Source: Mactromeris polynyma (lineage: Eukaryota; Mollusca; Bivalvia; Venerida; Mactridae). Taken from it: a stretch of 64,000 bases of DNA. Shown here one piece after another: positions 12,448 to 25,800 of this stretch. The position numbers and the translations under genes were made by a program. The DNA is taken from positions 10,912,001 through 10,976,000 of the forward strand of contig JASFXZ010000016.1 in NCBI GenBank assembly GCA_032209605.1. The letters run 5' to 3'. Within the stretch, counting starts at the first letter, position 1, and every line of letters begins with the position of its first letter. A model generated the notes under the pieces. That model was not told the DNA's origin and did not search any database. It saw only the letters and a program-made list of their open reading frames with translations.

Positions 12448-14154
12448 GAGGAACTTGAAACAAAATTAACGCTCAATTAATGGACATGCACGACTGCACG
12501 CATGCGCACTTGTTGGTACAATATCTTTCTTCTATATTATTTGAGTATTGTCTTCTCGTGAACTATTGAGGCTACACAAGCAGAACAGGATATTGTTCTC
12601 ATGACGGTTGTCTATGATATAATTGTACAAATTTCGCAAGAAATTGTTGTTGTTTTTATGTCTTGTCTAGCAAAAGTGCAACTTATAGGCGGTTTCGGAG
12701 AGGTAAGATTATACAAACTTACATCTAGCAGCCGCATATTGTTGTGATTAAGCTGATATGACATACAAATGCTTACAGTACAATGATTACTTTTGCAAAT
12801 TTAATCCATTGCAAATGTTACTAAAATAAATATATAATTAATGTTTGCCAGCGGGGACCAACATAGACAAACAAACATGTTTAAGACTACACGTGCTTAA
12901 AAGTGCAAATCCCCCCTCATTTTGACAATCTTGAATTCTCGTGTGTATCCTTATAATTATGTAGGACACTTTAAACTCGAATGCTCTGATAAATGATATC
13001 TTACCTCGCTTAAGGTCGAGTGCTGGAAGAGAATGATACATGATGTGAGCTTAAATGCAATGTACGCTCATATGGCAAACTATGTGTAATTGCCATTCCC
13101 ACACACTGTTCATAAAGCGTAACTCTTATCAAGTGTTATCAGTATCATCAACACTGAATATCGAACACTTCATATACATTTTGGGAAATCGCGTATGGAA
13201 AACAAATATTATATATTTACTTTGCCCAAAGTTATGTACACAAAAAAGACTTTATCTTTCAATTTGTAGCAAAGTTTCATGACTCATATTTGGAGAACTT
13301 TTTCTTATTTCCGATGTAACTACCTTTCAGACTTGCGAGACAGAAATGACCTGGTTCTCGTTCGTGGCCGGTGCATAGAATCATCGGTAGGCACGAAGGA
13401 AAAACGGAAAACACCGAAAGGTTATTAATTTGCATGAAATACATTTCGTATGATTGTAATAATATAATGTATTAAGCGATTTAATGCGATATAATGCGAT
13501 TTATTAATTGCTAAAGTCATCTCTACTAAATTTAACATTTCCTAATTCTAACAAATACAGCAATAACATAATGTGAACACTATGATTTCACAATTGTAAG
13601 TGGGAAAAAGCTAAGTAGGGTTTTAACCTGGAATTGCAATAGCCCAAACAAACGAGGAATGTAAATGAGACGATGAACACGGGACATGTGGAACATCAAT
13701 ATCTATAACAGTAGACCAGTTAACCAAGTAAACACAATATATTTTAGGCAATGAAATCGCTCTTACGTACATATGCGAATGTGGAAATGTGACACAGGAG
13801 ATCTTTAAAGTGGCGGTTTTATTTCTGGCATATTCTACTGAAACAACAATAATATGTGAATATGTTAATCATGCCGAATTACAATCAAACAAACACATTA
13901 AATTGTGTAGATTTGTAAACATTTTTGGCACATTATAGCCTCCATAATTTTCATTATATATGTTACCTGTTTATAGTTACTGATCTATGCAGGCAACTTA
14001 TCAATGTGTTACGACGATAAAAGCATGCTTTCGGATAATAATCTTTCGTTTCACTCATTTTATCTCATTTTAGATAAATCTCAAGTAGTTTTATGAAGAA
14101 TTTCAACTACAATGCTGATTACATGATACTATATTATGAATTACCACATCCATA

Positions 14155-14550
14155 CACCCGGAGATGAAGGAAAGAGAGAGAATAAGTTGCTACAGGGAAC
14201 GCCACTTAGACAGTGCTTCTCCACACAGGCCTCCAGGAAATAACAATCCATAAACCATAAGGCATCCGCGGAGGCACATACGTATAGGAACAGTGGCGGA
14301 AGAAATGGCCTGACCGACCATAAGGAAGAACTAGGAGAATCAAGGAGGACAAACAGGGGGATGGAAAAGATCATAGAACAAGTCAAGACAGCTGGCCACA
14401 TTAGGCCGAAATAAGGGAGAAAATAACATGAACACTATATAAGGTGAAAGAATTGCACAGGGGGAAGGGAAATTTTCATACATTTAAAACACAAAAGAAA
14501 GTAATAATCATACTGCGATTTACAGCCTTGGAACTGTCAGTAAAATACTG
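14155..14550 (-). repeat. Copy of ~450-bp dispersed repeat (reverse)
   Basis: Reverse-complement copy. It starts with AAGTTGCTACAGGGAACGCC and ends with CAGCCTTGGAACTGTCAGTA, matching both ends of the plus-strand copies. Confidence 0.65.
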
Positions 14551-15229
14551 AAGGTTCACCAATCAGTAGCACACTACTTTTTCTTACTGTTCACCAAGTT
14601 TCCTAGAAATCGTATTAGATATGTGTAATATAAATGCACACATCTTGAACGAGTTACCATCAAGATTGTAATATGAGCAATTATTACACGGAGCTAGAAT
14701 CATACAACAGCAGTATTGCTTCAAAGATAATACAATGAAAGCATGCCTGTTCTTTCATTCGTCTGTGACAACGAATCATGAAATACGTTAAACAAAAACT
14801 TACTAATAAATATCAAATGACCAGAATATTGTTATACAGAACAAGGTAAATAAAACTTTTAACAAACCTATACGTACGCTTCGTCCGATCCCGATTATGC
14901 TTCAAATATAGAACGTTGATAACCGATTTAGATATCAACAAGGAAGAAAATTTATGATAATCTTTTCTCCTTTTGACTATCGACTCGAATATTAGCAAGA
15001 TTGAAATTGACAAATGCAAAATCTACATTGACCCAAAAATCAAAATTTAACATCGACTTCAAAGGATATACATTGTATTTTGTTGATAAATGTATAATTT
15101 GGGGTTAATTTTATTTCATCAATGCAATACCAATTTTACTTATTACGCTTTTACACGCAACGTTTCGAAATTTAATTGTATGTATATATTAAAATGTGGT
15201 TTGTTAAGATGTGAAAAGATTTGAAGTGT

Positions 15230-15615
15230 TTTTATAGTATTTTCACTGACAGTTACAAAGCTGTAATTCGCTGTATGTTATTATTCGTTTCGTGTTTTAA
15301 ATGTATGTTATATTCCCTGTACAATTCTTCCACTTTATATAGTGTCCATGTTATTTTCTGCCCAGTTTCGGCCTGTTGTTGCCAGCTGTCTTGGCTTGTC
15401 CTGTGATCTTGTCCAACCATTAATTCCCCCACTGTTTGTCCACTTTGACTTTCCAAGTTCTTCCTTATGGACGGCCAGGTCACTCTTTTCGCCTCTGTTC
15501 CCTTACGTATGTACCATTGGGCCTTCTCAAGTGTCTTATTTTCCCAGAGGTCTATGTAGGGAGGCACTGTCTTATGCATGTGACGTTCCCTGTATCAACT
15601 TATTCTGTCTCTTTT
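15230..15615 (+). repeat. Best-preserved copy of ~450-bp dispersed repeat
   Basis: Runs from TTTTCACTGACAGTTACAAA to GACGTTCCCTGTATCAACTT. In between are TTTCGGCCTGTTGTTGCCAG and GGGAGGCACTGTCTTATG, shared with copies at 28-480, 10065-10500, 14155-14550 and, in part, 16170-16350. No clear terminal inverted repeat or coding capacity is seen. Confidence 0.65.
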
Positions 15616-16169
15616 CTACAGTACAATAGACAATAAGGGTAATTCGCAAATAACAATAGAGGGCAATTATATGTTATAAGATATTGTCAAATTACACCAT
15701 TTGAAAACTTTATCTTGGCCTTATAAAAACACCAACACATGACGACACGTACCAATCTTACTGTTTTGGGCGCGAATAAATTATTATATCGAAAGTGTCT
15801 AAAGATGATGTATCAAGCAAAACAATCGTACTAATGAACGATAGAAAAGTGATAAGAATGAAACATATCAGATGTAAAATAAATTCATGTTTTGAGGAAC
15901 ACGAAAGATCGGTCAATGGCGCTACCGGGATATACATACACATTTCTATCAGTATCATGTATGAGAGATAATTGTCCGCTAATGGTTAAAATCTTAGATA
16001 ACCGCACTCTCTAGGCTTTAACCCAACCATGTATAAGAGCAATGCATAATCCTAAAAATAATCAATATGAAAGATCACTGAAGAACAATATGTTTTGAGA
16101 TAAACGCATGCATATGCTGTTCGATTTAATTCATAATCTCCACTTGGAATTCTCAACAATAAGAATACA

Positions 16170-16350
16170 TCACAGGACAAGTGAAAACAGCTGGCTACAA
16201 TAGGCCGAAAGGGGAGACTAGAACATGAACACTACATCAAGTGAAAGAACTGCACATGTGGATAGCGAAATTTAACATACAACTTTAAACACACAAATAG
16301 AAATAGTAACCATACAGCGTTTTACAGTCTTGGAACTGTCAGCAAAAACA
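16170..16350 (-). repeat. Partial copy of ~450-bp dispersed repeat (reverse)
   Basis: Contains ACAGCTGGCTACAATAGGCC and CAGTCTTGGAACTGTCAGC in reverse orientation. A separate scrap with TTTCTACAGGGAACGCCAC lies at about 16620-16642. Confidence 0.55.
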
Positions 16351-19300
16351 TTACACTTGCTATAAGCTATATTGGTTGCATCTACTTATATAAGTTATAT
16401 TATATAAGATACTACACAATCCCTGAATCCCATTACCCTGGTGTCGCAGGGCAGGTGATGCCAAGAAAATATAAACTGTACATACATGGTGGATTTATCA
16501 GGAAGTAATCACCATGGAAAATGGTCTCTTCTAACCATCACCTACAAATGACAGTGCTTACGAGCTTTTATACTTTGTAGTGATATTTTTGATTTTGATT
16601 GTTGCTATGAGAGAGATTAAGTTTCTACAGGGAACGCCACATACACAAAACAATGTGTCGACACAGTCAAATCGACCTAACTAAATACATTCTACGACTA
16701 CCCTTAACATGTTATAGTGAAGGCGACTCTACAAACTGAAATTATTTTTCCATGATCGATGTTAGTTTGTTATATTTGCTTCTCTAAATAGCCAGCTAGT
16801 CATTCGTGTTCTGGGAAATACTCGAACACCTAGCAAATAATGTTATCTTCAAAATTGGAGCACGGTTTTCTTCGGGTCACCACGACTTGTTTCGATCGTT
16901 TAATAATCTTGTAAATCCCATAATTATGCTGTGATCTCTCATCACAGATATCATTTATATCGGAGATCTCTGCTATCACAAGTGTTTCGTAATTATATAT
17001 GTGATTTTTTACTCGTTGCAAAAGTAAAAAAATATAATGACAAACTGAAAAATCACGCTATTTTTTATAACGCACCGTGTGTTTGTAATGTCTTATTGTC
17101 TTTCGATCTCAAGACATTTTCAAACAAAAGTGTTTTAGAATTTTCGCTGCCAGTATTTTCTGTGAAGTAAGACTTTAGTTAATAATCTTACCTTTTGTTT
17201 CAAATGATAGTTCACAATAGTGGAGAGATTGAAACAAAACACAAGGAGTCATGAACAAAATTAAACATGCATGAAAACAACTATTTTGCAAAAAACAACC
17301 TTTAGTAACATGTGGAGATACTTATCGCACAACTCATATTAGTGAAAAATATTATTAACTATATGTTAAGCTAGATAGCCCTTAAAATATAATTCATTAT
17401 TTTAAAAGGTACGCTTAGCAAACAAACTTAATATTGACTGGTTAATATATAATTATACTCTTCAAACAACTCATTTAATTCACAACTTAAAACTTATCAT
17501 CAAATTTCTAATTTTTTTTGTACAATAATACCATTCACAGTTGCAAAGTGGTTTAATTTAATTTTGCCAGGTTTTTTTATTAATACCGAAACCGAACGTT
17601 TATGAGGTTACGAAACAGCATGGTTACGAAATGACGACAAAATTCGTTAGTATGGTGTAGGTTTCTACAGCAGACGAGAGAGCGAAACGTCAACAAACAA
17701 AATGGGTGAATTAAAATAACCAACAACAGAAATCGTGAGTAATTACATGGTTGACATTGAATTATAACACAATTCAGTGAATTCCGACAGCTTTTCGACG
17801 GTATACGAGCCGACAGAACGAAACGATATGTCGATGCAGATCTTTCCATGCTTTGAGATTTATCGTATTTGACAATGTTTTGTTTCGACGTATTTTGTAA
17901 TTTATAATTTAACGAGATGGAATTACATAGAAAAACTATTTTACAGTTGATCAACTTAAACACCATCATTTAGTTTGCGTATTTTCCTATTATACCAAAT
18001 TGTTGTCAAAGTACTGCGAATCCAGAAGTAATGCAAAATACCTGCAAACACTATAGATAAGGGATTTGTCATTCAACTTCCAAGAAATTCCACATGATGG
18101 GTGACAGGACAAACTACATGCAATGCTAAAAATATTTAGTAACTTGAATACATTATATATCCTACTTCCTAGCGTGACCTCATTCCGGTTGGGTAAGGAA
18201 ACAAACCGTTGTTTTGCAAAATATCTATTGGATATACAAATAAAATGTAATAACCTGCATTTATAAATCAATTTCCAATCATATATGCATTTATTTCATT
18301 GTCATTGAATCAAAAATGATCCTCATCAGACAAAAAGTCAGCTGTAATCACAACAACTATCGGCCATTTTGAAGAGGACTCAATAAAAAAGTCAATTCCG
18401 GTGACATCACTGCGTGCGCTAAACAAAAACTACTACTGGTCTGAACCGATCAGATAAACTTCATAAAGTGTGTATTTACAATGCAGATGCGCTGTCAAAT
18501 TGCAGTCACCATTTTAAGGTAAAAAAGAATAATTAATCTTGATATGATTGGAAATAGCGTAAAATGTACTTTTTTATCATTTTGTACTTCTAGATTAAAA
18601 TTTAACCTGTTTGTTACGCATTTTCAGCTAATTTTAAGTTTGACAGAACTTTGCGTTCAGGTATTGTAAATATTACGTCATCAAAATAAGTGTATGGTTG
18701 CCTTTCCTAATCTCGTGGGTTTTCCTTAAGTCGTGGGCAAGTAAAAACGTACATTTCTCATGTTAGAAGGATTGGATCATCAAACGATCTATCCGGTCAT
18801 TTGTATAGAAGTGTTACGTTAATGATTTAGCAACAAAATGCGTTTGAAACTTTATTTATCAGACAATAATTGAAATAATCGATGTTTTTGCTTGTTTTTT
18901 CCCTAAACAGTCGTAATTGCCATAGTAACCTTCTTATTTAAGCTGCTTTTTCTCGTTTGTTTACATTTGTCGTACCAGCCATGACGAGTTATTGTTTTCG
19001 GAGCTTTGCGTCTGCGCGACTTTAGTTTATCTATGTCTCACCAAACTATCATTTATGATTAGAATAGAGAATAAAATTTCATTTCGCCAAACATCCTGGC
19101 ATGTGAATATATAAATTGGAATACATTTTATTACCATTTCCTGTCATTTTTACATCAATAAACGTTATTCCGTTTTTCTACAGGCAAGTTTTACTCCTAA
19201 ATGTAATGAAATTGTTAAGTGGACAGAGTGTACAGAGTGTTGACACTGGTACATCACTTTAAATAGATTCTGTTCTACATTTAGGGTTCACATGTAAGAA

Positions 19301-19632
19301 GACACGGGGAGTTCCTTTGTCCATATTGCTGTTAATTATACCGTTAAATACATAGACAATAAACTTGTTAGTGTTATAAAGGTTCAATAGTTGCATTTCT
19401 TTGAATGTGTGATCAATATAATAGTTTGGTGAGACTTGTATTCATGTTTTCAATATGACTGCCTCCAGCCCACGGAATAAGGAAAAACACCATTCACGTT
19501 TATTTGTTACAACGGATGTTACAAATGACTTTGAATTAGTATAAAGGCCACAAGAGATGATTTTATGCAAATCATATAAGATGTAGATAAGGGGTATTTT
19601 GTCTTTTTTATAAAGTCACATGTGCGTTTCCG

Positions 19633-19640
19633 TGACGTCA
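19633..19640. promoter_or_regulatory. CRE-like palindrome TGACGTCA upstream of SLC15A gene
   Basis: A perfect 8-bp CRE consensus lies about 250 bp before the SLC15A start codon, in a region likely to contain the promoter or 5' UTR. CREB/ATF proteins bind this sequence in animals (established). Function here is inference, since one 8-mer can occur by chance. Confidence 0.3.
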
Positions 19641-19893
19641 TCACACATTCCAATTGCTATTTTTAGAATTGGCCCACGAGTTTAGGCAAGTAAAGCATAC
19701 CATGTGATGTAAACAAAAATCACCGGAATGAGGTCCCCACCGGCTTTTTGATACCTAAGTATGTTTCATTTCATGATTTAAGGATATGTTACTTTTGTTT
19801 TCAGAATTATTATTCATACTGAATGTTTCCATGGATATGCAAGTTTGATAGAACAGTGTAAGATTTTGGTATCTGGCTATCCGTGCTGTAGCC

Positions 19894-22800
19894 ATGGAGA
19901 AATCATACGGAAGTGTAAAGTCTGATGGTTACGAGCCAGCTGCAACCTCCTCCAGTAAGTATAGATTATTTTTCTGTATATCTGACATAATATGTCTCAG
20001 TCAAAAATGAAAACCATATGTATTATAAATGCTGCTTTAAAATCAATTATTGTAATGTTAGGACTAATTTTCCCAAATACTATGTTATGTTACTGTTCGA
20101 AACTGGGAAAACATTGAGTGCTTTCTAACTACATGTACTAAGAACGAGCTAACATATAAAAAGAGACAGACTGAATACGGCATTGAGAATTATACATAGA
20201 AAGGGAAGCAACGACAAACATAGGGGCTAAGAAATCATGTTACAGAAATGAATCGCAAACTTTAATCCTGGCATAAAAATCATAAATAAATCTTTAGTTT
20301 TCTCAAGCCTTGATCTATTCATTGATCAGAATTATGTATATGTTAATATTTCACCCTGTGTAGTCGCCCAAATTAATTATTGCGACATTTAATCTCTCAA
20401 AATATTCTGATTTTGCAGTACTTAAATATATTGACATTTCCAATCACTCCAATAATTAAATTTTTCGGAGGGGCCTCTGTAGCTGAGTGGTCATTTTCCC
20501 CTCACCGCTGTGGGTTTGAATCCTACCCGGGTAACAAGCCATCTAATAGGCTCGAGTTATTGGTTTTACCCAGGTGTCACTACATGACCCTGGCTGTTTA
20601 TATGAAGTAATTCCCCATCACACAAAAACTTTAAAGTCTCCCTGGAAAAAAATTGTTGGCCAAAGAACTTCAGCTAACATGACAGACTAAGTCCAGACTC
20701 AATTTATTTCTTTTCAGTCAGTTGTGTTTTTGTTGCTAAAAATCCAAATATAAAATTGTCACTTTTTCAGAGACTGATTCGATGGAAGACAAGAAGAAAA
20801 AGGTTAGATCAAAGGTTGGTATGATGACTATTGCCATGTACTGTGTACAGAGTTATGGGACATGATTAGGTGAAAGTTTACATTTTTGAAGACTGAAGTA
20901 TTTGACCTTATGTTTTGAAACCTGGCTAGACTACTAAATGGCCTATGAAGTTGCCACAATGGATTTCTTGTCTCAATGCATCTTCAAAAGCAGAGCTATT
21001 CCCCTGGATATTGGCTCTTCTCCCTCCTTGTCTGTGCTTCATCTCCAATACCGCTGGGTGGATTTCAACCAAACTTTACAGGATTGATGAGCATCAAGTG
21101 TAGTTGTGCATCTGCGTCGTTTCGTTCTGCTCAGATAATTTTTCACTGAGTTATGGCCCTTTGATGTTTTTATAATGGTGTAGTTTGTCCGCGCTTCATC
21201 TCCAATTACGGCTGGTTGGATTTATATGTCGTATGACCATATTTCTTGTTTGCTCAAAATTTTATTCTAACATCCTGAATCAGCATTACAATTACTGACA
21301 AACTTCCATCTGGGGACATATGTTTTTGCTTAAAAAACAACCATCTAGCTACTTTTGAAGCTTTTTCATTTCTGTTTGTGGTGAAAGGGATCTATCAGCA
21401 TGTCTGAACTTATGTACAACCTTTAAGCAGTTTGCACATATATTTATCCATTTACGTCTATCAATGGTTCTTCCACCCCTCACTCATTGTTTTTAACATG
21501 TATTTTTATATGTGGGGTTACTTTTGATTTATATCAAAGGCAAAGCCTATCATTCTTACAGCGGTGTTTAATACTTCTCTATAATTGTATGATATTATTT
21601 TATAAAGAGTTTTATTGGGTCATCTTTCCAAAATATCAAGAAATGCTGTGGAGCGACTGTAAAATTATGAAGGATACTTCTGGTTATGACTAAGCTTATA
21701 TTTGTAGACTTATATACATGTACAGTAAAACCTCACTTAAAGATCACCTCAATAATAAGACCACCTCAATATATTAAAACAACACTTTTCAAGTCCATTT
21801 TCAATGTTTTGCTCTTTATTCAACCTCAGTATTAAGACCACCTCAACATTAAGACCAGTTTTCAAGGGTCCCAATGGTGGAATTATAATTGAGGTTTTAC
21901 TGTATATCAGTCTTCACGATAATGTTTTTGAAGGACTGGCCCATTCAGGCAGACAGCTTGCAATTTCCACTTGCCCGAATTCACTTTCACTTGCCCAAAT
22001 AAAATTAACAGCACCGTCAAAATAATGAAGAAACATGATGTTTTGATGGTTGTTTTGATTTGTTTAATCGAAACGAAAACTTGTAACAATAGTTGATGAA
22101 AAAGTGCTGTTACACAACATGAAAACCAGTCGAAGTATTGCGTACTAGGTCATCAATTTTTGTGACAGCTTGGATTTAAGCTAGTCAGACCTGACCACGA
22201 ACATGACTTGCTCGTTTGGGCAGACGAAATGGATTTTTTGCTTGACCAACGGTAATTTTACTTGTCCCGGGCTTCGGGCAAGTGGGTTATCGTGAAGATT
22301 GGTATATCTGATGAGAAATTTGTTTGTTAATTTTTCATTTTTTGTTTCCAGGATGATTATCCATATCCAGTATTTTTCATTTTAACAAACGAATTTTGTG
22401 AGAGATTTTCCTATTATGGAATGCGAGGTTTGTCTTATTTTCATCTATTTCTTTTTTGTGAAGTTTTTTTTCAGACAGATTGTAATTATATACATATCAT
22501 GAAAACACCATAGGTTATGTGAATGTTTTTGTTTAATACTTGACACATTCCCTTTCTAAAGAATATGTGCAGTTTATTAAATTTATATTTTACAATTTTC
22601 CTTACTTTATTAATTTAATATCATATCTTTGGGTAGCGGTGTTGTAGTGTGTATCGTGTTGGCTACCCAAACCCTATGTGAGTTTGAAGATGACATATGT
22701 TGCTACTGCCTCTCTCCAGAGTGATTCAAATACAAGCAAAATGCTTCCATCATAATTGAACCAGAAACCGCTGATTATTTCCCATGCAATGTAATTTTAC

Positions 22801-25800
22801 TGTTAAACCTCACTTGTTTTGTAATGGGGCTTAAAGTCACATTGACAGCCTGGGTGTAGTGACTTTTCCAGCTTTTAGAGTGGAGGAAGACAGGAGACAT
22901 CTTGCCAAAACCACTGACCTTCTGTAAGCTAGAGAATTGAAGTCAGCAACCATAACTGCTTGAACACTGAGGTCCCTCTGTTATCTATATATTCCATCCT
23001 TTTACAGCAATATTGGTGATTTATCTAACTCGATGGTTATCATTTGGAGAGAATCAAGCTACGTCTATCTTCCATGCTTTCTCCATGTTATGTTACGGTA
23101 TGCCATTGATAGGAGCTGTTATTGCAGATGGTTACCTTGGACGATACAAGTAAGCGAAGAATGAAATAATTATTTAATACTTGTTTGTATAGTTATGTGA
23201 CCCCCACCCCCCCACATTTAGGGACACTTAGTACCAGATTTTGTCAAATTAGTCTGACCCCCTGACATGTCTGTCCTTATTTCTTTATAATGTTACCTCC
23301 AAAACATGGATGTATTCCCAATGCAGAGTGTTTTCCGCCAATTCAAATATTAAATTCACAAATGACTATGTACATTTGTTTCTATTACTGATTTATTTAC
23401 TTTTTGTGTTTTTATCTATTTAAATGATTGTACTATGAACTTGCCACAGAAATAAACCTTTATATGTAGCATAAGTATAACAGTTCTTAGTCACTTTTAT
23501 AAAAACAACACACTTTAGTTTCAATGATTCTAAATTTTGGACATTTTCCAAATGCATGTACATGTATGTATCTGGTAAAAAAAGAAAAAATAATACACAT
23601 GTCTGGTGAAAAAGAGGGAAAATACCTGTGTCTGATAAAAAAGATAGGAAATACCTGTATCTGGTAAAAAATTAGGGAAATGAACAAAGATGGGGGGAAA
23701 TCTGTCTGGTAAAGACTGGACCTCTTTTGCAAATTCTGGACTTTCTATATTATTATCTGTTTATCTATCTGTGTGTTGGTTCATTTGTCACAAAATCATG
23801 GCTGCTCCTTATTTTGTAACTCCATGGGGGAATTCACATACAACATTTATAACACAATTGTTAACCATATGAAACAAGATGACATGCATAGTGCAACTTT
23901 CTTCCATGTTTAATGTAAAGTCAGCTTATTTTGGACTTCAAATTCTAGTGATTCAGTTTTTATGTTAAAGAGAACTGCTTTAAATATAAAAGGTTTGCAT
24001 ACTTTTATATGTAAATTTGTAAACATGTTGCTAATTTATGTTCTTGAGTTTCAGTGTTTTGAAATGTAACTTCATTGGTTAAGTCTAGTATTGAGGTATG
24101 TGTTATAATCTTTGATTTTTACATTGTAGAACCATTCTATATCTGTCCTTGGTTTACTTTGCTGGAAGTCTAGTATTGTCCCTGACAGCGGTACCTCCAC
24201 CGGAGTGGTGAGTTACACTGTAAACATACTGAAAGTTTTTTTTGGCCGGGGGGGGGGCCTTATGTTGGGCCAAGTTTAATCTTGAAAATGGGTCAATTAT
24301 TAGAACTGTTTAGTATTCATTGACTGGTGCACTTTCAGAGATGTAGATCAATAAATACTCATTCAATATGTACCGCATGGTTTTTACAAGAGTGTTTTCC
24401 AGAAGTGTGACCGTCTACCATGCTGCAGCCATGCTGTTCAGCGGCACCTGTGATCTGATTGGTCTATATTGATCATTAGACCAATGAAATACAACTACTT
24501 TATGAACATAAAATACCTGAAATTTCAAACTGACGGTTCTCAAAATGAGCATTTGCTAAATGCTACTTGGTTTTGAAAAACTGACCAATCAACCTCCTTC
24601 TGCTTAAAATTCTTGAGTATAAAAGATTTGTTACAATAGTAAACGTTAGAAAACATTTTATTTACATTCTTGTCGTAGCTCAGCCACTTGAAAGTCAGAT
24701 AGAGCCATTTTGGCACAAACTCGCGCTTTTTTTTTTTTTTTTCGTATGTTTGCTTTGTTTCCAAGCGTATGTTTGCTTTGTTTCCAAGCGTATGTTTGCT
24801 TTGTTTCCAAGCGGCCCTTTGTGTCCATCTGGTTGTCTTGGTCATCAGTATCTGCTTTTGAAGATTTTAAGCCAAATGAATAAGGTTTGCCATGATGGCA
24901 GACGATAACTGGCTTGACAGTTGTCGATGTAAATAAACCGCAAGTGAAACTTAGTGTCGTAAAATCAGTGTCGTAATATGATGAGCTATATGAGCTACTT
25001 TATTTGTCTGGTTTGATGGTCTTTAAAAACAATACCACGCTGATTCGATCTAATTACCAAGTTATATCTCATACTTACTTCATGTTTTATAATCTATAAT
25101 GAAAACTAAATTTACTGCTCATTTTCTTTGACAGCGCACCTTCTTCCCCAACTTCCGGTAAAATCTTAACAACGCGGACCAATGCAATTATATTACCTGG
25201 ATCCTTTTCATTTGATTTTTTTTATTTTGTTTTAAGTATTAATAGTATTTACACATAGATTTTGTTGACTGTTTTTGTTTGAAATTAAGTTGTCCCGTTG
25301 GGCTAGTGCCTTCAGATTTTACTTGTCCTGACCAAATTTTTGGTTGCCCTGGACAGTCGGACTACCGTTAATGTCTAGCCTTGATGCCTTGATGCCTATT
25401 CCCTTCAGCATTGAAATTCAAGGTCTGATTTTTACTCAGTTATGAGCTGAATCATTATTTGATCGGCATATTACATATTTATTTGACATTCCTTGCACAA
25501 ATTGTGATTATTTATGTTTATTTATGCTACATAAAGTAAGTCTGGTTGTTGGTATTTCCCCATAATTAATACATGTTAAGTCATGTCTAGTCAAAAATCT
25601 CAAAGACTCCATATACTGTATTGACATTGAGAGCGGGATTTATGAAAATTTGAGTTATTTACTATCCTGTCTGCCCTTGACTAACATATACCCAAGTGTA
25701 CATAATAAAAGTTATAAGTTGAAATTGGTGAAATCAAGAATTGCTTCAAAATCAGACGCAAAAATAAATTCTTGACACAAAAATAATGTGTTTTACAGTA

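Larger units (their letters stand above)
12448..19893. other. Intergenic region between the divergent TRIM-like and SLC15A genes
   Basis: I find no convincing protein-coding exon here. A possible 5' exon of the TRIM-like gene, with a minus-strand GTAAGA donor, lies near 13005-13041. The region also holds three copies of the ~450-bp dispersed repeat (14155-14550, 15230-15615, 16170-16350), a SINE fragment near 15890-15935 and a CRE-like site at 19633. The 17.2-19.6 kb part is AT-rich and otherwise unassigned. Confidence 0.6.

Noticed and set aside
17580..18271. Two minus-strand open frames of 93 and 129 codons
   Set aside because: Composition is low-complexity and biased, with no domain, no splice context and no similarity that I recognise.
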